A stretch of DNA of 64,000 nt, from NCBI GenBank assembly GCA_031216915.1, contig CM062292.1, positions 70,374,956 to 70,438,955 on the forward strand, given 5' to 3'. The notes under the pieces are model-generated. The model ran no database searches. It was not told the DNA's origin and saw nothing but the letters and a program-made list of their open reading frames with translations. Below are positions 45,997 to 57,480 of this stretch, one piece after another. Each line of letters starts with the position of its first letter. Within the stretch, counting starts at the first letter, position 1. The position numbers and the translations under genes were made by a program. The DNA is from Pictodentalium vernedei (Eukaryota; Mollusca; Scaphopoda; Dentaliida; Dentaliidae).

Positions 45997-46650
45997 CAGG
46001 GCTCAAAATAAGCGGTGTCGCGTCGCTTTTTGCTATGCAAAACTTGCAAAAAGCTACACAATGTTAAATTATGTATAGCAATTTGCGATACAAGATAATC
46101 AACTGCAGCCTATTAGGCTGCAGTTGATTAGCTTGTATCGCAAAATGTAAATGAAAATTTGCAATCAAATTTGAAAACTAGTTCACTGATGCTTTACTTC
46201 TGATTGTGGAACATTCCAGGCATAACTCAGATTAACTCTCCATCAAGCATCATTAGCAACTTCATATGTAGGATGAGTTCTGTTGGTTTAAATACTTCCT
46301 GTTTTTACAACATTTTGCATAAAATGTCCATTAAAAATAACTACAAGCCCATCAAATTAAAAATCCCAACTTCCATTTTGAGAACTCTATTAAACAACCA
46401 AGATGCCATTTATAACAGTATACAAGTCAGTTAAAAAAAACATCGTAAATGTTTCATGTGTTGCAGATCACTTGGAAATACCCAGAAATGGATGAAACTA
46501 TTCTATCTACTTAGAAGAATTCAATATAAAACAGCATAACATAACTCTGGTATACAAAAATAGCTATGTAATTTTTACAAAATGCTATTCATTTTTTTGG
46601 AAATGCGTAGCATTTTGCTACGCAAAGAAAAAAAGTTATTTTGAGCACTG
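45997..46650. mobile_element. hAT-like non-autonomous element with perfect 8 bp duplication
   Basis: Ends CAGGGCTCAAAATAA and TTATTTTGAGCACTG form a 15 bp inverted repeat with one mismatch. The octamer CCCCTATG lies immediately on both sides (45989-45996 and 46651-46658). A central hairpin at about 46075-46145 pairs TTTGCGATACAAG and AATCAACTGCAGCCTA with their complements. No transposase; the 76-codon frame inside shows no domain. Confidence 0.85.
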
Positions 46651-46707
46651 CCCCTATGTCCCTCCTCCTCCTCTCCACTTCTTTGCTGTGTCTGGCAGTT
46701 CCTCTTA

Positions 46708-46837
46708 CACTCTAAAATCAGTTGGGTTAACAATCAACCCAGTTCAACTGGGTTAAGTGAATATGAACCCGACTGGGTTCATATTCACTCAACCCAGTTG
46801 ATCCAGGTCGCTTTTTAACCCAACTGAGTTTAGAGTG
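46708..46837. mobile_element. mariner-like palindromic MITE with TA flanks
   Basis: 130 bp, nearly all palindrome: CACTCTAAAATCAGTTGGGT against ACCCAACTGAGTTTAGAGTG, with TA outside each end and GAATATGAACCCGACTGGGTTCATATTC at the centre. A related, less complete copy (AACCCAATTCA..., GAACCCAGTTGGGTTC) lies at about 46935-47052. Confidence 0.7.
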
Positions 46838-47052
46838 TATTGTCTGTGCAGACAGGAACATTTCGGTGGAGAACCTAACTGAGGGACTGGTAGATAAATT
46901 GTTACATCGGTAGACCGATTTCCTCACACTTCCGTCGGGTTAAAAATCAACCCAATTCATCTAGGCTGACTAGTTATGAACCCAGTTGGGTTCATATTCA
47001 CTCAACCCAGTTGATTTAGATTGATTTTTAACCCAACTGAGTTCGCAGTACA

Positions 47053-48299
47053 TTGGTAGATATACCTCCTTACGCTTCACGAAACCGGTTGCATAAATTT
47101 TTCTGTTTTTCGTTTGATCGTTGTTGATAAGGAAAACTGCGGTGATAGACAAATCACGGACCTCGTTACCTTTTTCTTCAGCTCAACCTTTTAATAAAAC
47201 TCACAAGAAGTTCGCAACATTAATCGCTTCATTGTTGCGTGATATAAAAACAGTATGAAATGTCATTAGGACATTTATTGGCTCCATATTAGAAATGATT
47301 GATGTGATTAAATCCGACTGAGGACAGGATATTCAGCTACTGGGACAAAAGATCTATCAATGTGTGGTCCCTCGAGAAATACAACAAAAATTAGCTTGAA
47401 AGAACTGGAACTTGAGGGCCAGAAGATATGGGAGTATTTGGTGAAGTTCTAAAGTCCAAACAGTGACCGATTTTTTTTTATCTATTTACCTGTTTATTTC
47501 CGAATTACCTTTAATAGAACATCCTTACCTTTTTACAAAACACAAGACTGACATTTCATAAACTGTATGCCGGTGAAAGGTTTCAGATCCCAGCATTGTG
47601 ATCTCATTATATAATTTATCACACAATCTGATCCCCTGCGGGAACCCCGGAAAGTGATGCAGTGCTTACTCGTAGTAATAAAGCTTGGGGAGGAAGTCCA
47701 ATATAAACCACTGACTAAACTTGATTTATCTCTTTTGTTGCGGTCCCGATTAGCCGTTCTGCAAAACTATTTGACCTTTGACACCAATAAATAAATTAAT
47801 AAATAAATAAATAAACATACGATCTGATCCCGTTTCTGATCTTTGAACTCATACTTTGAAAGTTGTGAAGGACTATCATTTCGTAACATTGCGGAATAAG
47901 CTTGAGGTGTTTGCAGTTGTATCATCGCATGAAATAATAACCGTTGGTATATTTATATATACACATAGGCACAGATAGCATTTGTTGAAGGCAAGTGCGG
48001 CGCCGACATTCTGCATGTCTGCGCCCAACGTGTTGCACGCATGCACGGACAATTTCTTTCGACCAATGCCAGTCCTGCTTGTGCCGCCAAAATAAAATGC
48101 ATGTCAAGTTTACGCGACTATGACAAGACTTCACCGGATGGTTCTTATATACACATGTCTGTTCTTCTCGGCGAACTATCTAGAGCGTGCCAGCCATGGA
48201 GGATACAATCACCGAAATAAGCCACAACAATCGACAACGTTATGTAAAAAACGTGGCAATTTGCTGAGACTTTTAGCACGTCATTGCTGTATGTCATGC
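47053..48299. other. no gene; SINE tail remnant
   Basis: No convincing ORF. Near 47730-47812 GACCTTTGACACCAATAAATAAA resembles only the 3' end of the SINE family. Confidence 0.35.
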
Positions 48300-48870
48300 A
48301 TAATTTCCAGTACAGGTACTTCTCTTATATCGGGACACACGGTGGCTCCATCTCTGACTTATCTCGTCATGAAAATCGAAAAAGTTATTCCCTTTGACAT
48401 TATTAGGTGAGCGAGGAAGGTCGAATTCAGAAGCAAGTAATTGTTGAGGAACATCTATGACGTCAGTAGAAAATAAAGTCAAGTGTCCTTTTGTTACTTT
48501 TAATAACGAAAACACCAGACAGCTCCGAGAGCTGTCTATTGTTTTCGTTTATTAATAGTAACAAAGAGAAATTTGCCTTCTTATGGCAAGCTAATTAAAA
48601 GCAACCGGTTCACAGATAATCCGTTATTAAGAAGATATATCAGTATGACACTTACCAACACTAATTTCCACTTTGGCTCTTTATTTAGCAAATGCGTTTT
48701 TACAGTAATCTGCACGTTTTTATTCTTCTCAGGAAAAAATGAGCAAATCTCACCTCCTAGACCTTTATTATATTTAAGAACAGTGTCCTTATTATAGGTC
48801 ACGATGCCCACCCTATTGATAAAATGAACAGAAAAAAGTTAGAGAACATCAGGTGAAAATGTCATTTTCT
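48300..48870. repeat. dispersed repeat U with hairpin
   Basis: Shares with 52010-52640 the phrases AAGCA(A/T)GTAATTGTTGAG, ATGACGTCAGTAGAAAAT, CCACTTTGGCTCTTT and TTTTTATTCTTCTCAGGAAA. A hairpin at about 48486-48565 pairs TTTTGTTACTTTTAAT, AACGAAAACA and AGACAGCTC with their complements. The second region holds two versions of the same hairpin. Confidence 0.65.
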
Positions 48871-48875
48871 TACTT

Positions 48876-49759
48876 TTAACCCGTTGAGACTTGAATTAAC
48901 CTGACGTGTAAACGTCACTGGGAATTCAGTTTCTTCAACGTTTTTCAAAATGCGACGTCAAACGCCGGAAAGTACAAATAAAAAGATATTTTTCACATTA
49001 GTGATTAACTGTTTAAGGTCTAGATTATTTTTGGTGGTCTGAATTTGTTAATCAAAACTTGTTTCATTACGAATTATTGGAGAGTGCCTACAGGCACTCT
49101 CCAATAATTTGTAATAAAACAAATTTATATAAACAAACTATTATTTGTGTTTGATCGAATATGAAATCTAAGCAAGGGAAGTGTTGGCTTTTGCTCTTGT
49201 ATCCTCATTTTTTGAAAGCACTGATAGTGGCTTCTAGCACTCCACCAGTTAAGAAGTCTTGACAGCAAGATTATATTAGTGTTTTAAGCTGCGATAACAT
49301 TTGGCTCAGCGGTTGTTAGTGAGCACTATTCGGGAGAAAATAGGAATTGAGGTCAAAACTTTACAAAATCGAAAAATAATAACAAATCAAATGACCACAA
49401 TGTATCAACGCGCTGTTTTATTTCGTACGTCATACAGTTAAAACTAAAAGTCCTGTCATGAATTGTGCGCTTATCTAGGCTTAATTGCGAGTAGGAATTG
49501 CGCGCAATTGCCATATCGAATGACATCCAAAGCACGACAGGTTCTCCTGGTTACTCATAGCAAACACAAGCAATGTTTCTGCCAATGGACCTCCAGGTTA
49601 CCCGGAGGTCCATTGGCTGAAACATAGCTTGTGCACAGGGCATATGTACAGAATTTGATAGCCTTACTATGGTCATAACGCGTAAATTAACGCGCTGACC
49701 GACGTGCTATTTGTGTGCATTTCATGACCGTAAGAAGTACGAAAGTATCAAAGGGTTAA
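48876..49759. mobile_element. TTAA-flanked MITE family Q, second copy
   Basis: Opposite orientation to 3092-3674: starts TTAACCCGTTGAGACTT and ends GTATCAAAGGGTTAA. It shares the hairpin core GAATTATTGGAGAGTGCC and the ACGTCACTGGGAATTCAGTT block. It is longer because it also contains the hairpin GCCAATGGACCTCC at 49575-49622, related to the element at 7626, which suggests a nested insertion. Confidence 0.65.
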
Positions 49760-49764
49760 AATAG

Positions 49765-50035
49765 TTTTCACCAGAGAGTAATAGCCAAACGTTTAAATTC
49801 ATTGGGGAAAAAATGTAAGAAGCCAGCTTCTGTACTTGTATACTACTGTACAATGGCTGAAATTTGTTAAATGAAACTATGATCAATGATACAAATTCGC
49901 TAACATTTCGAAAGTTCAATGTTTAAATGAAATTCCCATACTCTTTGTGTAACACGTACCGCCAGCTTGAGGAAATTAAGGGGAACCAACTTGCCCTTAA
50001 ATCTCTTCCAATGACGAAAACTGTCAGCCATGCAC
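49765..50035 (-). repeat. dispersed repeat V, copy 1
   Basis: Reverse complement matches 63594-63815: AAGAGATTTAAGGGCAAGTT against AAGAGATTTGCAAGAAAGTT, then CCCCTTAATTTC and ACAGAAGCTGGCTT. No domain recognised; origin unknown. Confidence 0.55.
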
Positions 50036-50064
50036 TGGTTAGTGCATTGAACGTTAAACCCTGA

Positions 50065-50343
50065 GGTTGACGATTCGTCTCCGACCCGCCCCATCAGCAC
50101 TCTGTTCTTGGATAGGGCCCTTAATCCTGACCGACATATTGGGGCGCGTTAGTGCTGTGTACTAAGGTGTGCTACACATGTGTTGTGCATTCTCTGCTGG
50201 TACCGGGTTAGTATGCTGCAGAGCCTGACAGTTGCTTGCCGCTGCTCGATGGATTTCTCCAGGTCATACAGCTTCCTCCACCCGTAAACTTTCCCGACTC
50301 AATGTGACTTTGGTTGTTGAAACTGTCGTTAAACTCCAGTAAA
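50065..50343 (+). mobile_element. decayed SINE body
   Basis: Plus-strand 3' part of the SINE family: GTGCTGTGTACTAAGGTGTG, GAGCCTGACAGTTGCT, GCTTCCTCCACCCGTAAAC and AAACTCCAGTAAA. The head is unrecognisable. A second SINE starts right after it at 50345. Confidence 0.6.
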
Positions 50344-50344
50344 T

Positions 50345-50517
50345 GGGGGCGCGGTGGCGTTGCGGTAACCGGTTCTCGCCAGGTCACCTAAGATAAGCAA
50401 CGTCGAGCCCGGTTTGTCTTAGATGGGTTGACCGTCTGAGCGATCGATTCGGACTCCAGCGTTGTGTCCTTGGGCAAGGCACGTAACACCGATTGTCCAC
50501 ATGGGGCACGATGACGC
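50345..50517 (+). mobile_element. 5S-headed SINE, 5' part only
   Basis: Starts GGGGGCGCGGTGGCGTTGCG and continues with a 5S-like stretch (AGATAAGCAACGTCGAGCCC, TTAGATGGGTTGACC), then the common body GTTGTGTCCTTGGGCAAGGC. It is cut off after GATGACGCCG. With the copy at 1-286 it defines the 5S-headed type. Confidence 0.65.
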
Positions 50518-50901
50518 CGATTTTATCGGTTGATAACGAATGTCGAATAAGGAAGTGAGAATAAGTAATGGTTGTCACGTACTCACAAACTCGCATATCA
50601 CCAAATTAGCAACCCCCACGTCTGTTTTCTGCGTAAGAGGAAGTCACTGAACATGCAGACTATCGGGCAACGGAACACTGCCGTCTTCTTGTATAAGCAA
50701 AGAAGTTTGAGTGGTGTGACATCTAAGCCCACCCCCGGTTTGCACCCCTGATTGGGATTTATAAAACAGTGTTTTTAGAAACAGTACCTGAAGTTCTGAT
50801 TTCATATTGATTAATGTTGCCTTTCATGTATTTCTGATTTCATATTGATGCTTCTAAATTTGAGGTTCATACAATAGATAAAGATGGTAATCACACTGAA
50901 C

Positions 50902-51263
50902 GGGGGCGCGGTAGCTCAGTTGGTAGAGTTGCAGACTGCAAGCCGAGAGGTCCTCTGTTCGAATCCCACCTGCGGCAACCGCGTTGTGTCATTGGGCAAG
51001 ACACTTCACCCCCATTGCCCACGTGAGGGCACGGTGACGCTGTGTACTAAGGCGTACTGCACGTCGATGGTGCACCTGTCTTCAATCAATGCTAACCCTG
51101 CTTGTGTGGAGTCAGTATGTTGGGGCGCTGACAGTTACTCGCCGTTGCACGATGGTTCCCTCCGGGTACTCCGGCTACCTCCACCCGTAAAAATGTTGAG
51201 GCCATGATTAGCCAGTGTGCAGATATATGTGACCTTAAACACTAATCAATAAATAAATAAATA
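50902..51263 (+). mobile_element. tRNA-headed SINE with perfect target duplication
   Basis: A box TAGCTCAGTTGG, B box TGTTCGAATCC, tRNA-Cys-like anticodon region GACTGCAAG, family body and AAATA tail. AATCACACTGAAC flanks it exactly at 50889-50901 and 51264-51276, so insertion is recent. Confidence 0.92.
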
Positions 51264-51410
51264 AATCACACTGAACGTTAGATTGGCAACTGTTTGAAAA
51301 GAGACGCCAGTCTATATCAGTTCGTTATTCCACATGATACATGGTATGCCTGTGAGCTGGAAAGGGATGGCGCGTTCTGCTTGTTTTTGGATAAAGTAGT
51401 AACAGGCAGC

Positions 51411-51712
51411 TTAAAGTTTCAACTCCCAGAGACAGTGGCGGACAAGTATAGTTTGCCACCCGGGCCAATAGTAGGGGCCGTGCTATTCCCAATAAGTTTT
51501 GGCAACTGGTTTCATATAGACGTCTGGATTTCCTGGCTTTATTGAAATATTTGGTAACAGATAGGTTAAAGTTTCAACTCCCAAAGACAGTGGAGGCCAA
51601 GTATAGTTTGCCACCCAGGGCCAATTGTAGGGGCCGTGCTATTCCCAATAAGTTTTGGTAACTGGTTTCATATAGACGTCTGGATTTCCTGGCTTTATTG
51701 AAATATTTGGAC
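51411..51712. repeat. two-copy tandem repeat, about 150 bp
   Basis: TTAAAGTTTCAACTCCCA through TCCTGGCTTTATTGAAATATTTGG occurs twice (about 51411-51556 and 51567-51712) with few differences. An 83-codon frame (51294-51545) covers the first unit, but the sequence is not recognisable and the second unit is not open in the same way. Confidence 0.85.
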
Positions 51713-52009
51713 ATACTTTGCTGTACATAAGGGATGCCGTCCAGGTTATTGAGTACTGTCCGCCACTGACCAAGGGTGTTGATTTGGTGCCATGATTACA
51801 ATTCTCGGCACCCCTCCCCCCTCCACAAGCACACACACACACACGCACAACACGCCCACTGTCGAATCTCGCCTGCCGAGAAGGAAATACGAAAATCTTG
51901 CATCGCAGGTGCTATTTTCGTTGTTTTGTTTTGTTGTTTTTGTTTTTTGTTTTTTTTTTTTGTTTCAGACATCCCTGTCCTTAGTCTTGTCATACAAATT
52001 GACTTTCGA
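51713..52009. other. no gene; CA and T-rich tracts
   Basis: ACACACACAC near 51832-51844 and T-rich sequence near 51925-51965; nothing else recognised. Confidence 0.4.
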
Positions 52010-52640
52010 TAAAGTTATCTACCCTGAACTTATTAGACTGGTGAGGAATGTCCAATTAAGAAGCATGTAATTGTTGAGAAAACACTTATGGCATCAATAG
52101 ATAATGAAGCAAGTTTCCTTTTATTTCTTTTAATAAACGAAAACAACCGTCAGCTCTCGGAGCTGTCTGTTGCTTCGTTCATTAAAAGTTACAAAACAAT
52201 TTAACTGTAATTTAACAGATTGTTATTAGCGATACAGCGTTTAGCTACTTGTTGGTTGCTTTGCTCGACTAAGATTCCGTTCCACACTTCACACTTTTGC
52301 ACGGGGCAAAATTAAAAAAGAGCACCTATGACATCAGTAGAAAATGATGCGAAATTTCCTTTTGTTTACTTCTAATAAACGAAACAGTAACTAAAAGTTA
52401 CAAAAGGAAACTTGGCTTGCTATGGCAAGGTAATTAGAAGCAATGTCCACTTTAGCTCTTTGTTTGGCGAATATGTTTTAACAGTAATTTGCGAGTTTTT
52501 ATTCTTCACAGGAAAAAAATAGCAGATCGTACCTCTAAGACTATAATATTAATTAACATAATGAACAGAAAAAAATTACAGAACATCAAAAGGTGGTGAA
52601 AGCACAGTTTTCTTATTTTTAAATGGGTTTAGACAAAGAT
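52010..52640. repeat. dispersed repeat U, second region (two hairpins)
   Basis: Two partial copies of repeat U in tandem: 52030-52200 with hairpin CTTTTAATAAACGAAA/CAGCTC, and 52310-52640 with CCTTTTGTTTACTTCTAAT paired to AAAAGTTACAAAAGG. The ends match the 48.4-48.87 kb copy through AACAGAAAAAA and AGAACATC. Confidence 0.6.
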
Positions 52641-53127
52641 GGGGCACAAAAATGAAAACGTTTAGTTAATCAAGGAATTGTTTTGAAAGTACCGTCAACT
52701 ATTCGTGCTAAATAACGGGTAATAGTGGCCTTAAAGACATTCATTCAGTAGATATGGTTGGAACCATGATGTCCTTTTTGCTCTCCTTCCTCTCGCCTAT
52801 CTGTTCTGACTCTTGTGAAGTCGAGTACCTACCAACATCCATCTTAAAGAGTGTACATACACAATATTGTTTAATTATTCATAAGTTTGCTTTGCCATTG
52901 CATGCACATTTTGGTAACTTTTTGTAAATATTTGTAAACATAATCTGAAATTTTCAAATGTATATTAAGGAAAGGATATTGATCTAAGTGCTCGGCACTT
53001 GTTATCCAATCCATTTTGTTATAACAGATAAAATATGTTTAATAATAATAACCATGATGTCGAGTTTTGTAAATTCTACTGTTAAGTGGGGAGAAGCTAG
53101 AGATTCTATTCACCACATGGATACTGT
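52641..53127. other. MITE remnant and unique spacer
   Basis: About 52650-52725 resembles the decayed right half of a family P MITE (AAAAATGAAAACGTTTAGTT, GTACCGTCAACTATTCGTG). The rest is featureless. Confidence 0.35.
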
Positions 53128-53392
53128 GGAAGCGTGGTGGCTAAAAGTTTAGAACACTGGACTTTATACTGAAAGGTAGACGGTACGATCTTGACCAGTG
53201 GTAACTGCGTTGTATTCTTGGGCAAGACAGTTAATCCCGATTACCTACGTGGAGACACGGTGGCGCTGTGTACTAAGGCGTACTACACACTCTCCGGATA
53301 TTATGGTTTCCTCGCTCCGTTAGACTGTCCGACTCGATGTGACCCTGGCTTTTGAATGTGTCGTTAAACCCCAATAAATAAACAAACAAACA
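53128..53392 (+). mobile_element. decayed SINE
   Basis: Recognisable body TTGGGCAAGACAGTTAATCC, GTGCTAAGG-like GTGTACTAAGGCGTACTACA, and tail AAACCCCAATAAATAAACAA. The head (AAGCGTGGTGGCTAAAAG) is strongly mutated. Confidence 0.65.
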
Positions 53393-54194
53393 TGGATATG
53401 GTATTTATAGCGAATAATTCCGTCTTAAATAAAACATTTTCTTCTTTGGACTGTTTCTGCAAACGTCCATTCGCTAAACGAAAGAGTTGCGTTTTTATAA
53501 GGTTTCTCTTCGTCTTCAATCTTCTGTAATACACCTTTCACTTACTATACTTCTTATGATATCAAACTGATGGTTAGATGTTCTCTATCAATAGGCTGGA
53601 CAGCGGGGCGATGGACTGAGGGAACAAAATAAGGACATACAAAGGAATTCCAACAGCAAAGTGAATTATTCAGTAGACTTTGTATTAGTGCGTGAGTAGC
53701 TCATAGACCCTATTCCCCCTTTAGGGAATTTTGCAGGTTATGATTTTCTGAAAGCCTATTCAAAATGCTACAATTTGCACCAATGTTTGTCACTGGGGTT
53801 GGGGCATTACTGAGTAATGCACATGTAAATACCACGTCCTCGGTTGAACAAATGTAACTGTTACAGTGTTAAATTTGTCCTTGGTTTGTATATGAATTAT
53901 GGGTGTTTTTACCATGACAATACAACGTGGCGCCACTGGATCATGTGATATGATGTTACACGAGGTCCACGAAATGAGATCGCTACGATCCCTAAGATCC
54001 CTAAGATACGAAGGGAGCGGGGATTGGGGGGGGGGGGGGGCAGGTCGACCAGGTACATGGTATGGTTTCAATGTAAGTTTTTCGCTTCGCTCGCCTCATT
54101 ATAAAACTCGAACCAAAAAACACGAAAATAGTCACATATATCATCAGATTTCCGACAATGCAATCATGAAAATAAGAGCAAACATAATTCGTCC
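53393..54194. other. no gene; fragment of promoter-like repeat
   Basis: About 53905-53960 (TTACCATGACAATACAACGT, GGCGCCACTGGATCATGTGA) is a decayed piece of the promoter-like repeat at 44285. A run of about 12 G lies near 54027-54041. Otherwise featureless. Confidence 0.4.
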
Positions 54195-54262
54195 CCTGAG
54201 TACCAATGTGTTCTCTGTCCCAGTAGCCACATAGAACACATTGGAACTCAGGGGACGATATG
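54195..54262. repeat. hairpin family W, copy 1
   Basis: TCCCCTGAGTACCAATGTGT pairs with ACACATTGGAACTCAGGGGA around GTCCCAGTAGCCACA. A related copy lies at 61497-61570. Confidence 0.8.
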
Positions 54263-54439
54263 TCAACAACATGCTGTTTACTCGTTTCCTTAACGACCAA
54301 GGGATGTAACTCTATCCGTTGTCTTCTGCGATTATAAAAATAAAATTATTATCACAAATTTGGTCCAAATGATTGTGGAGCTGAGAAATGTATCCACAAA
54401 TTTATTTCTACTATGTTTGTATTGTGTTTCAAACGGGAC

Positions 54440-54580
54440 AAAAACGTTATCTCCGCCAACATATATGGCATATGGAGATTTAATACCTGGATGTCTCATT
54501 TAAACACCTCGCCTGCGGCTCGGTGTTTAAAAACCGACATCCAGGTATTAAATCCCCATATACCATACATGTAGGGGAAA
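54440..54580. repeat. long imperfect hairpin
   Basis: CATATGGAGATTTAATACCT, GGATGTC and TTTAAACACC pair with complements to the right of the CCTGCGG centre. Probably the core of another non-autonomous element. Confidence 0.75.
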
Positions 54581-54802
54581 ATAACTTATAGTCAACAATA
54601 CCACCATGAAAAACGAAAGAGTACTAAAAAATGTCGTAAACTCGTCGGTTGAACAATTGTTGATTATTCAAATTTGCTTTAAGCTTTCAGGGTCATTTTG
54701 GAATCAAAACAAGCTGTTTTGAGAAGAGAAGTGTTGCTTCAGAAGGAAATTAATTTATTTTGTGGGGTATCGTTTACTGAGAATGGATGGATGCATGGAT
54801 TT

Positions 54803-55348
54803 TTAATGATTTGTTAGACTCGAAGCTGGCGTTGAAAAACTTATTTGTATTAATAATACTTTTCTTCCTACTTTGTTCCCACCGTCTAAATTTCCTTCCT
54901 GTGCCCCGTCTTTAACATGTGATTTAAAATTAAAAAAATGTGCCTGTGCTAGAGGGGTTGGTGCTCCGGGAGACTGAGAGATTTCCCTGTGGGCCGTTGG
55001 ACCAGTGATCCGGTCAATCAGATTTTGAACTTTTCTGAACCACACTTCGACAACCTGTCGTCCTCGTGACAAATCAAACACCAAAATGTTATTCTGTAGG
55101 ATGGGTGGTAATACCCACCCCATGACACGAAATATCAAATTGAAGCTCAATTCGTCAGATGAGAGACGTTGTTGTCTAGTAGATTGCACCGTGCGTTTAC
55201 TCTGAATTTGGTGGCGGTAATCACATTCAGGGCCGTGGGGCCAACTGAAGTAGTCCGGTCGATTTAAATTTCCCAGACCGGACTTTGGAACCAGTTTTAC
55301 GGAGGAAAGCTTCCAAGTTGTTTTCGTCAGCGTAAAATGTATTTCCAT
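54803..55348 (-). CDS. hypothetical 181-codon frame, unrecognised
   Basis: The longest open frame in the 50-57 kb region, on the minus strand, starting MEIHFTLTKTTWKLSS. It is rich in polar residues and includes LNRPDYFSWPHGPECDYRHQ and SFNLIFRVMGWVLPPILQNN. No domain, signal peptide or repeat is evident. It is not a recognisable shadow of a known element, but a chance frame or a decayed element is more likely than a gene. No promoter or splice evidence. Confidence 0.2.
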   Translation of the reverse strand: MEIHFTLTKTTWKLSSVKLVPKSGLGNLNRPDYFSWPHGPECDYRHQIQSKRTVQSTRQQRLSSDELSFNLIFRVMGWVLPPILQNNILVFDLSRGRQVVEVWFRKVQNLIDRITGPTAHREISQSPGAPTPLAQAHFFNFKSHVKDGAQEGNLDGGNKVGRKVLLIQISFSTPASSLTNH

Positions 55349-55979
55349 TGCACAAGCCTGTTAGTGAATTTTTCGCCATTTTGGTTCAGTAGATCCTCAA
55401 CTTAAGGGTGAAATTTTGTTTTCAAGATTACAAAATTTCCTTTTATTATTTTCTCTCTGGTCAGTTCGTTGTCATATGAAATGTCTTTTCAGTGACCGCA
55501 CAAGAATGTTTTCTGGGAAGAAAAAATCCTAACTTACTGTTTATAATCTTGGATTAGTTAAGACGTTGAAAGACAGTTGCTGTTATGGCCCAGGCTGTCC
55601 GTTTTGCCCTCGTCCTGTCCAGAAGAGTGAACATGTGCAAGATCACAAAGTTCAGTACAAATAAAGTTACTCTCACTGGATAAGATAACCTACCTCTCTC
55701 ACAGAATAGGATGACCTATCTCGAACGGGTATGATAATCGCATGATTTGAAGATGTATGGGGAGATAAAGAGTATGAAATGTTTATCGGGGTGGTAGAGA
55801 TGGGCAAAGGAAAGCTGACTTGATGGGATCACGAGCCGGAATTCCCGTTGCTGACTGGGGTGCCATACCCATTCAACAAATTAGAATACGGCCTACTTTT
55901 TACATCTCTCTCGTATCTTTATTGAGCAAGAAAAGTTCAGGTTTTCATTTCTCCACTCAAACATTCATTTGTTCGTCAT
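55349..55979. other. no recognisable feature
   Basis: AT-rich spacer without convincing ORFs or repeats. Confidence 0.4.
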
Positions 55980-56268
55980 TTTTTATTGAGGTTTAAAGAC
56001 ACTTTAGGCAGCCAGGGTATTTTCGTGTCGGAGAGTTTCACGGGTGGAAGAAACCGGGGTACCTGATGACGGCGAACAACTATCAGACTCCGCAACGTAT
56101 TAACACCACACAAGCAGGGTTAGCACTGGTTGAAGACAAGTGCACCATTGCCATGGAATACAGCGCCACCGTGCTTCCAAGTGGACAAATGCCTTGTCCA
56201 AGGACAGCACGCAGTTATTCCTGGTGGGAATCGAAATCTGTACGTTATTCTGACCCTCTATCCTACCA
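55980..56268 (-). mobile_element. decayed SINE
   Basis: Minus-strand body recognisable through the complements of TTTCACGGGTGGAAGAAACC, CAAGCAGGGTTAGCACTGG and GTGCACCATTGC. The head is too mutated to type as tRNA or 5S. No target duplication seen. Confidence 0.6.
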
Positions 56269-56398
56269 TTTGTAAATAAGACTTCAATGCCAGCCAGTCC
56301 TATTTATCATTATGTTTTTATTTCGTTTAACCCTTTATCTTACGTGGCGATAATGCCTCCACTTTTTTCACCAACACGATATGAGCTTGGTTGTTGAA

Positions 56399-56590
56399 AT
56401 ATAGAATACACCCACAGTAACTTGGTGTACCAAATGTTCACCACGAGTGGTGAAGTGGTGTTAACCGCGAGCCTTTGGCGCGCGGTTAACAACACTTCAC
56501 CGCGAGTGGTGAACATTTTAGTAAACCAAGCTACTATGGGTATATTTTATTTATACCATGATCGTCAGATTATTAAGAGTCGTTGTTAGT
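56399..56590. mobile_element. palindromic element family Y, copy 1
   Basis: Hairpin with AGTAACTTGGTGTACCAAAT, GTTCACCACGAGTGGTGAAG and GGTTAAC arms; the unit GTTCACCACGAGTGGTGAA is itself palindromic. The flank TGATCGTCAGATTATTAAGA is shared with the copy at 62477-62660, so the element extends past the hairpin. Confidence 0.75.
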
Positions 56591-57109
56591 TTTTTCTCGA
56601 TTTTACTGAGCAGCAGACTTACATATGTGCGAATCTGTTTTTGTTTACATGAGCACCGGTAGGCGGTACTTCCACTGTTAATTTTATCACCGAAACAACA
56701 TGGAAAAAGAAACGGAGCTTGTTTTAATTCTAATAACATACTATTTCAAGTTATGAATGCTTTATTAACATGAGACAATGTATGTTTGTTAATTTTGGGT
56801 TTCTTTTGAGGTAAACCCATTTAAAAACGTAATAAATAGTTGCCACTTTCATTTCACGCTTCGCGAGGCGACGTGCGATAAATTTGGACAAGATCGCATT
56901 CAGGTCGACGTCATCAAAGGTTAACTTGGATGTAGTTCTGCCGTAGGTGCAAGATTTAACTGCTGAAGTCCCATTGCTGGCGTGTTCACCACAGTTGGTG
57001 TGTAAAGCTAAAATTTATGTCATTGGCTTTTCATATATAGTAGAATCGGGAACCATGGTTAAACCCCATAAAACAAACAAACATAACCGTCTAGCATTAT
57101 CTACCAAGA
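56591..57109. other. no recognisable feature
   Basis: Featureless apart from AAACCCCATAAAACAAACAAA near 57060-57082, which resembles a SINE tail. Confidence 0.35.
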
Positions 57110-57300
57110 ATCACCAAACAAATAATTTTCTTTCAATTTTCGTCTAAAAATATAGCTGATGACTCGCGGTTGGAACGAGCTCGCTGAGCTCGTTCCAATG
57201 TGCAGCCATAAACTATGTTTTTGAGGCCAAAAATGAAAATTTCTACTCATCTATGAAATATTAATTTTGAAGTATTGTCTGCTTTTCGTGTTAGTCAAAT
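57110..57300. mobile_element. piggyBac-like MITE family P, decayed
   Basis: Hairpin GTTGGAACGAGCTCGCTGAG with its complement, then TATGTTTTTGAGGCCAAAAA and GTCTGCTTTTCGTGTTAG. Terminal repeats no longer readable (AGTCAAATGGTCAA at the right). Confidence 0.6.
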
Positions 57301-57480
57301 GGTCAAGGATGGGTAGGAATGGTTAGTAGATTTATATTACACAAGTGAAGGTCACCGATACGCGGACATATTATACCGGCTTTCATTTGAATAAAATACA
57401 CAGGTCATTTTTTTAGAGATTTTAAGCCGTATCACGCGGCTATTTTTCGTAGTGACGTGAACTAACGTTGACTGGTTAAC

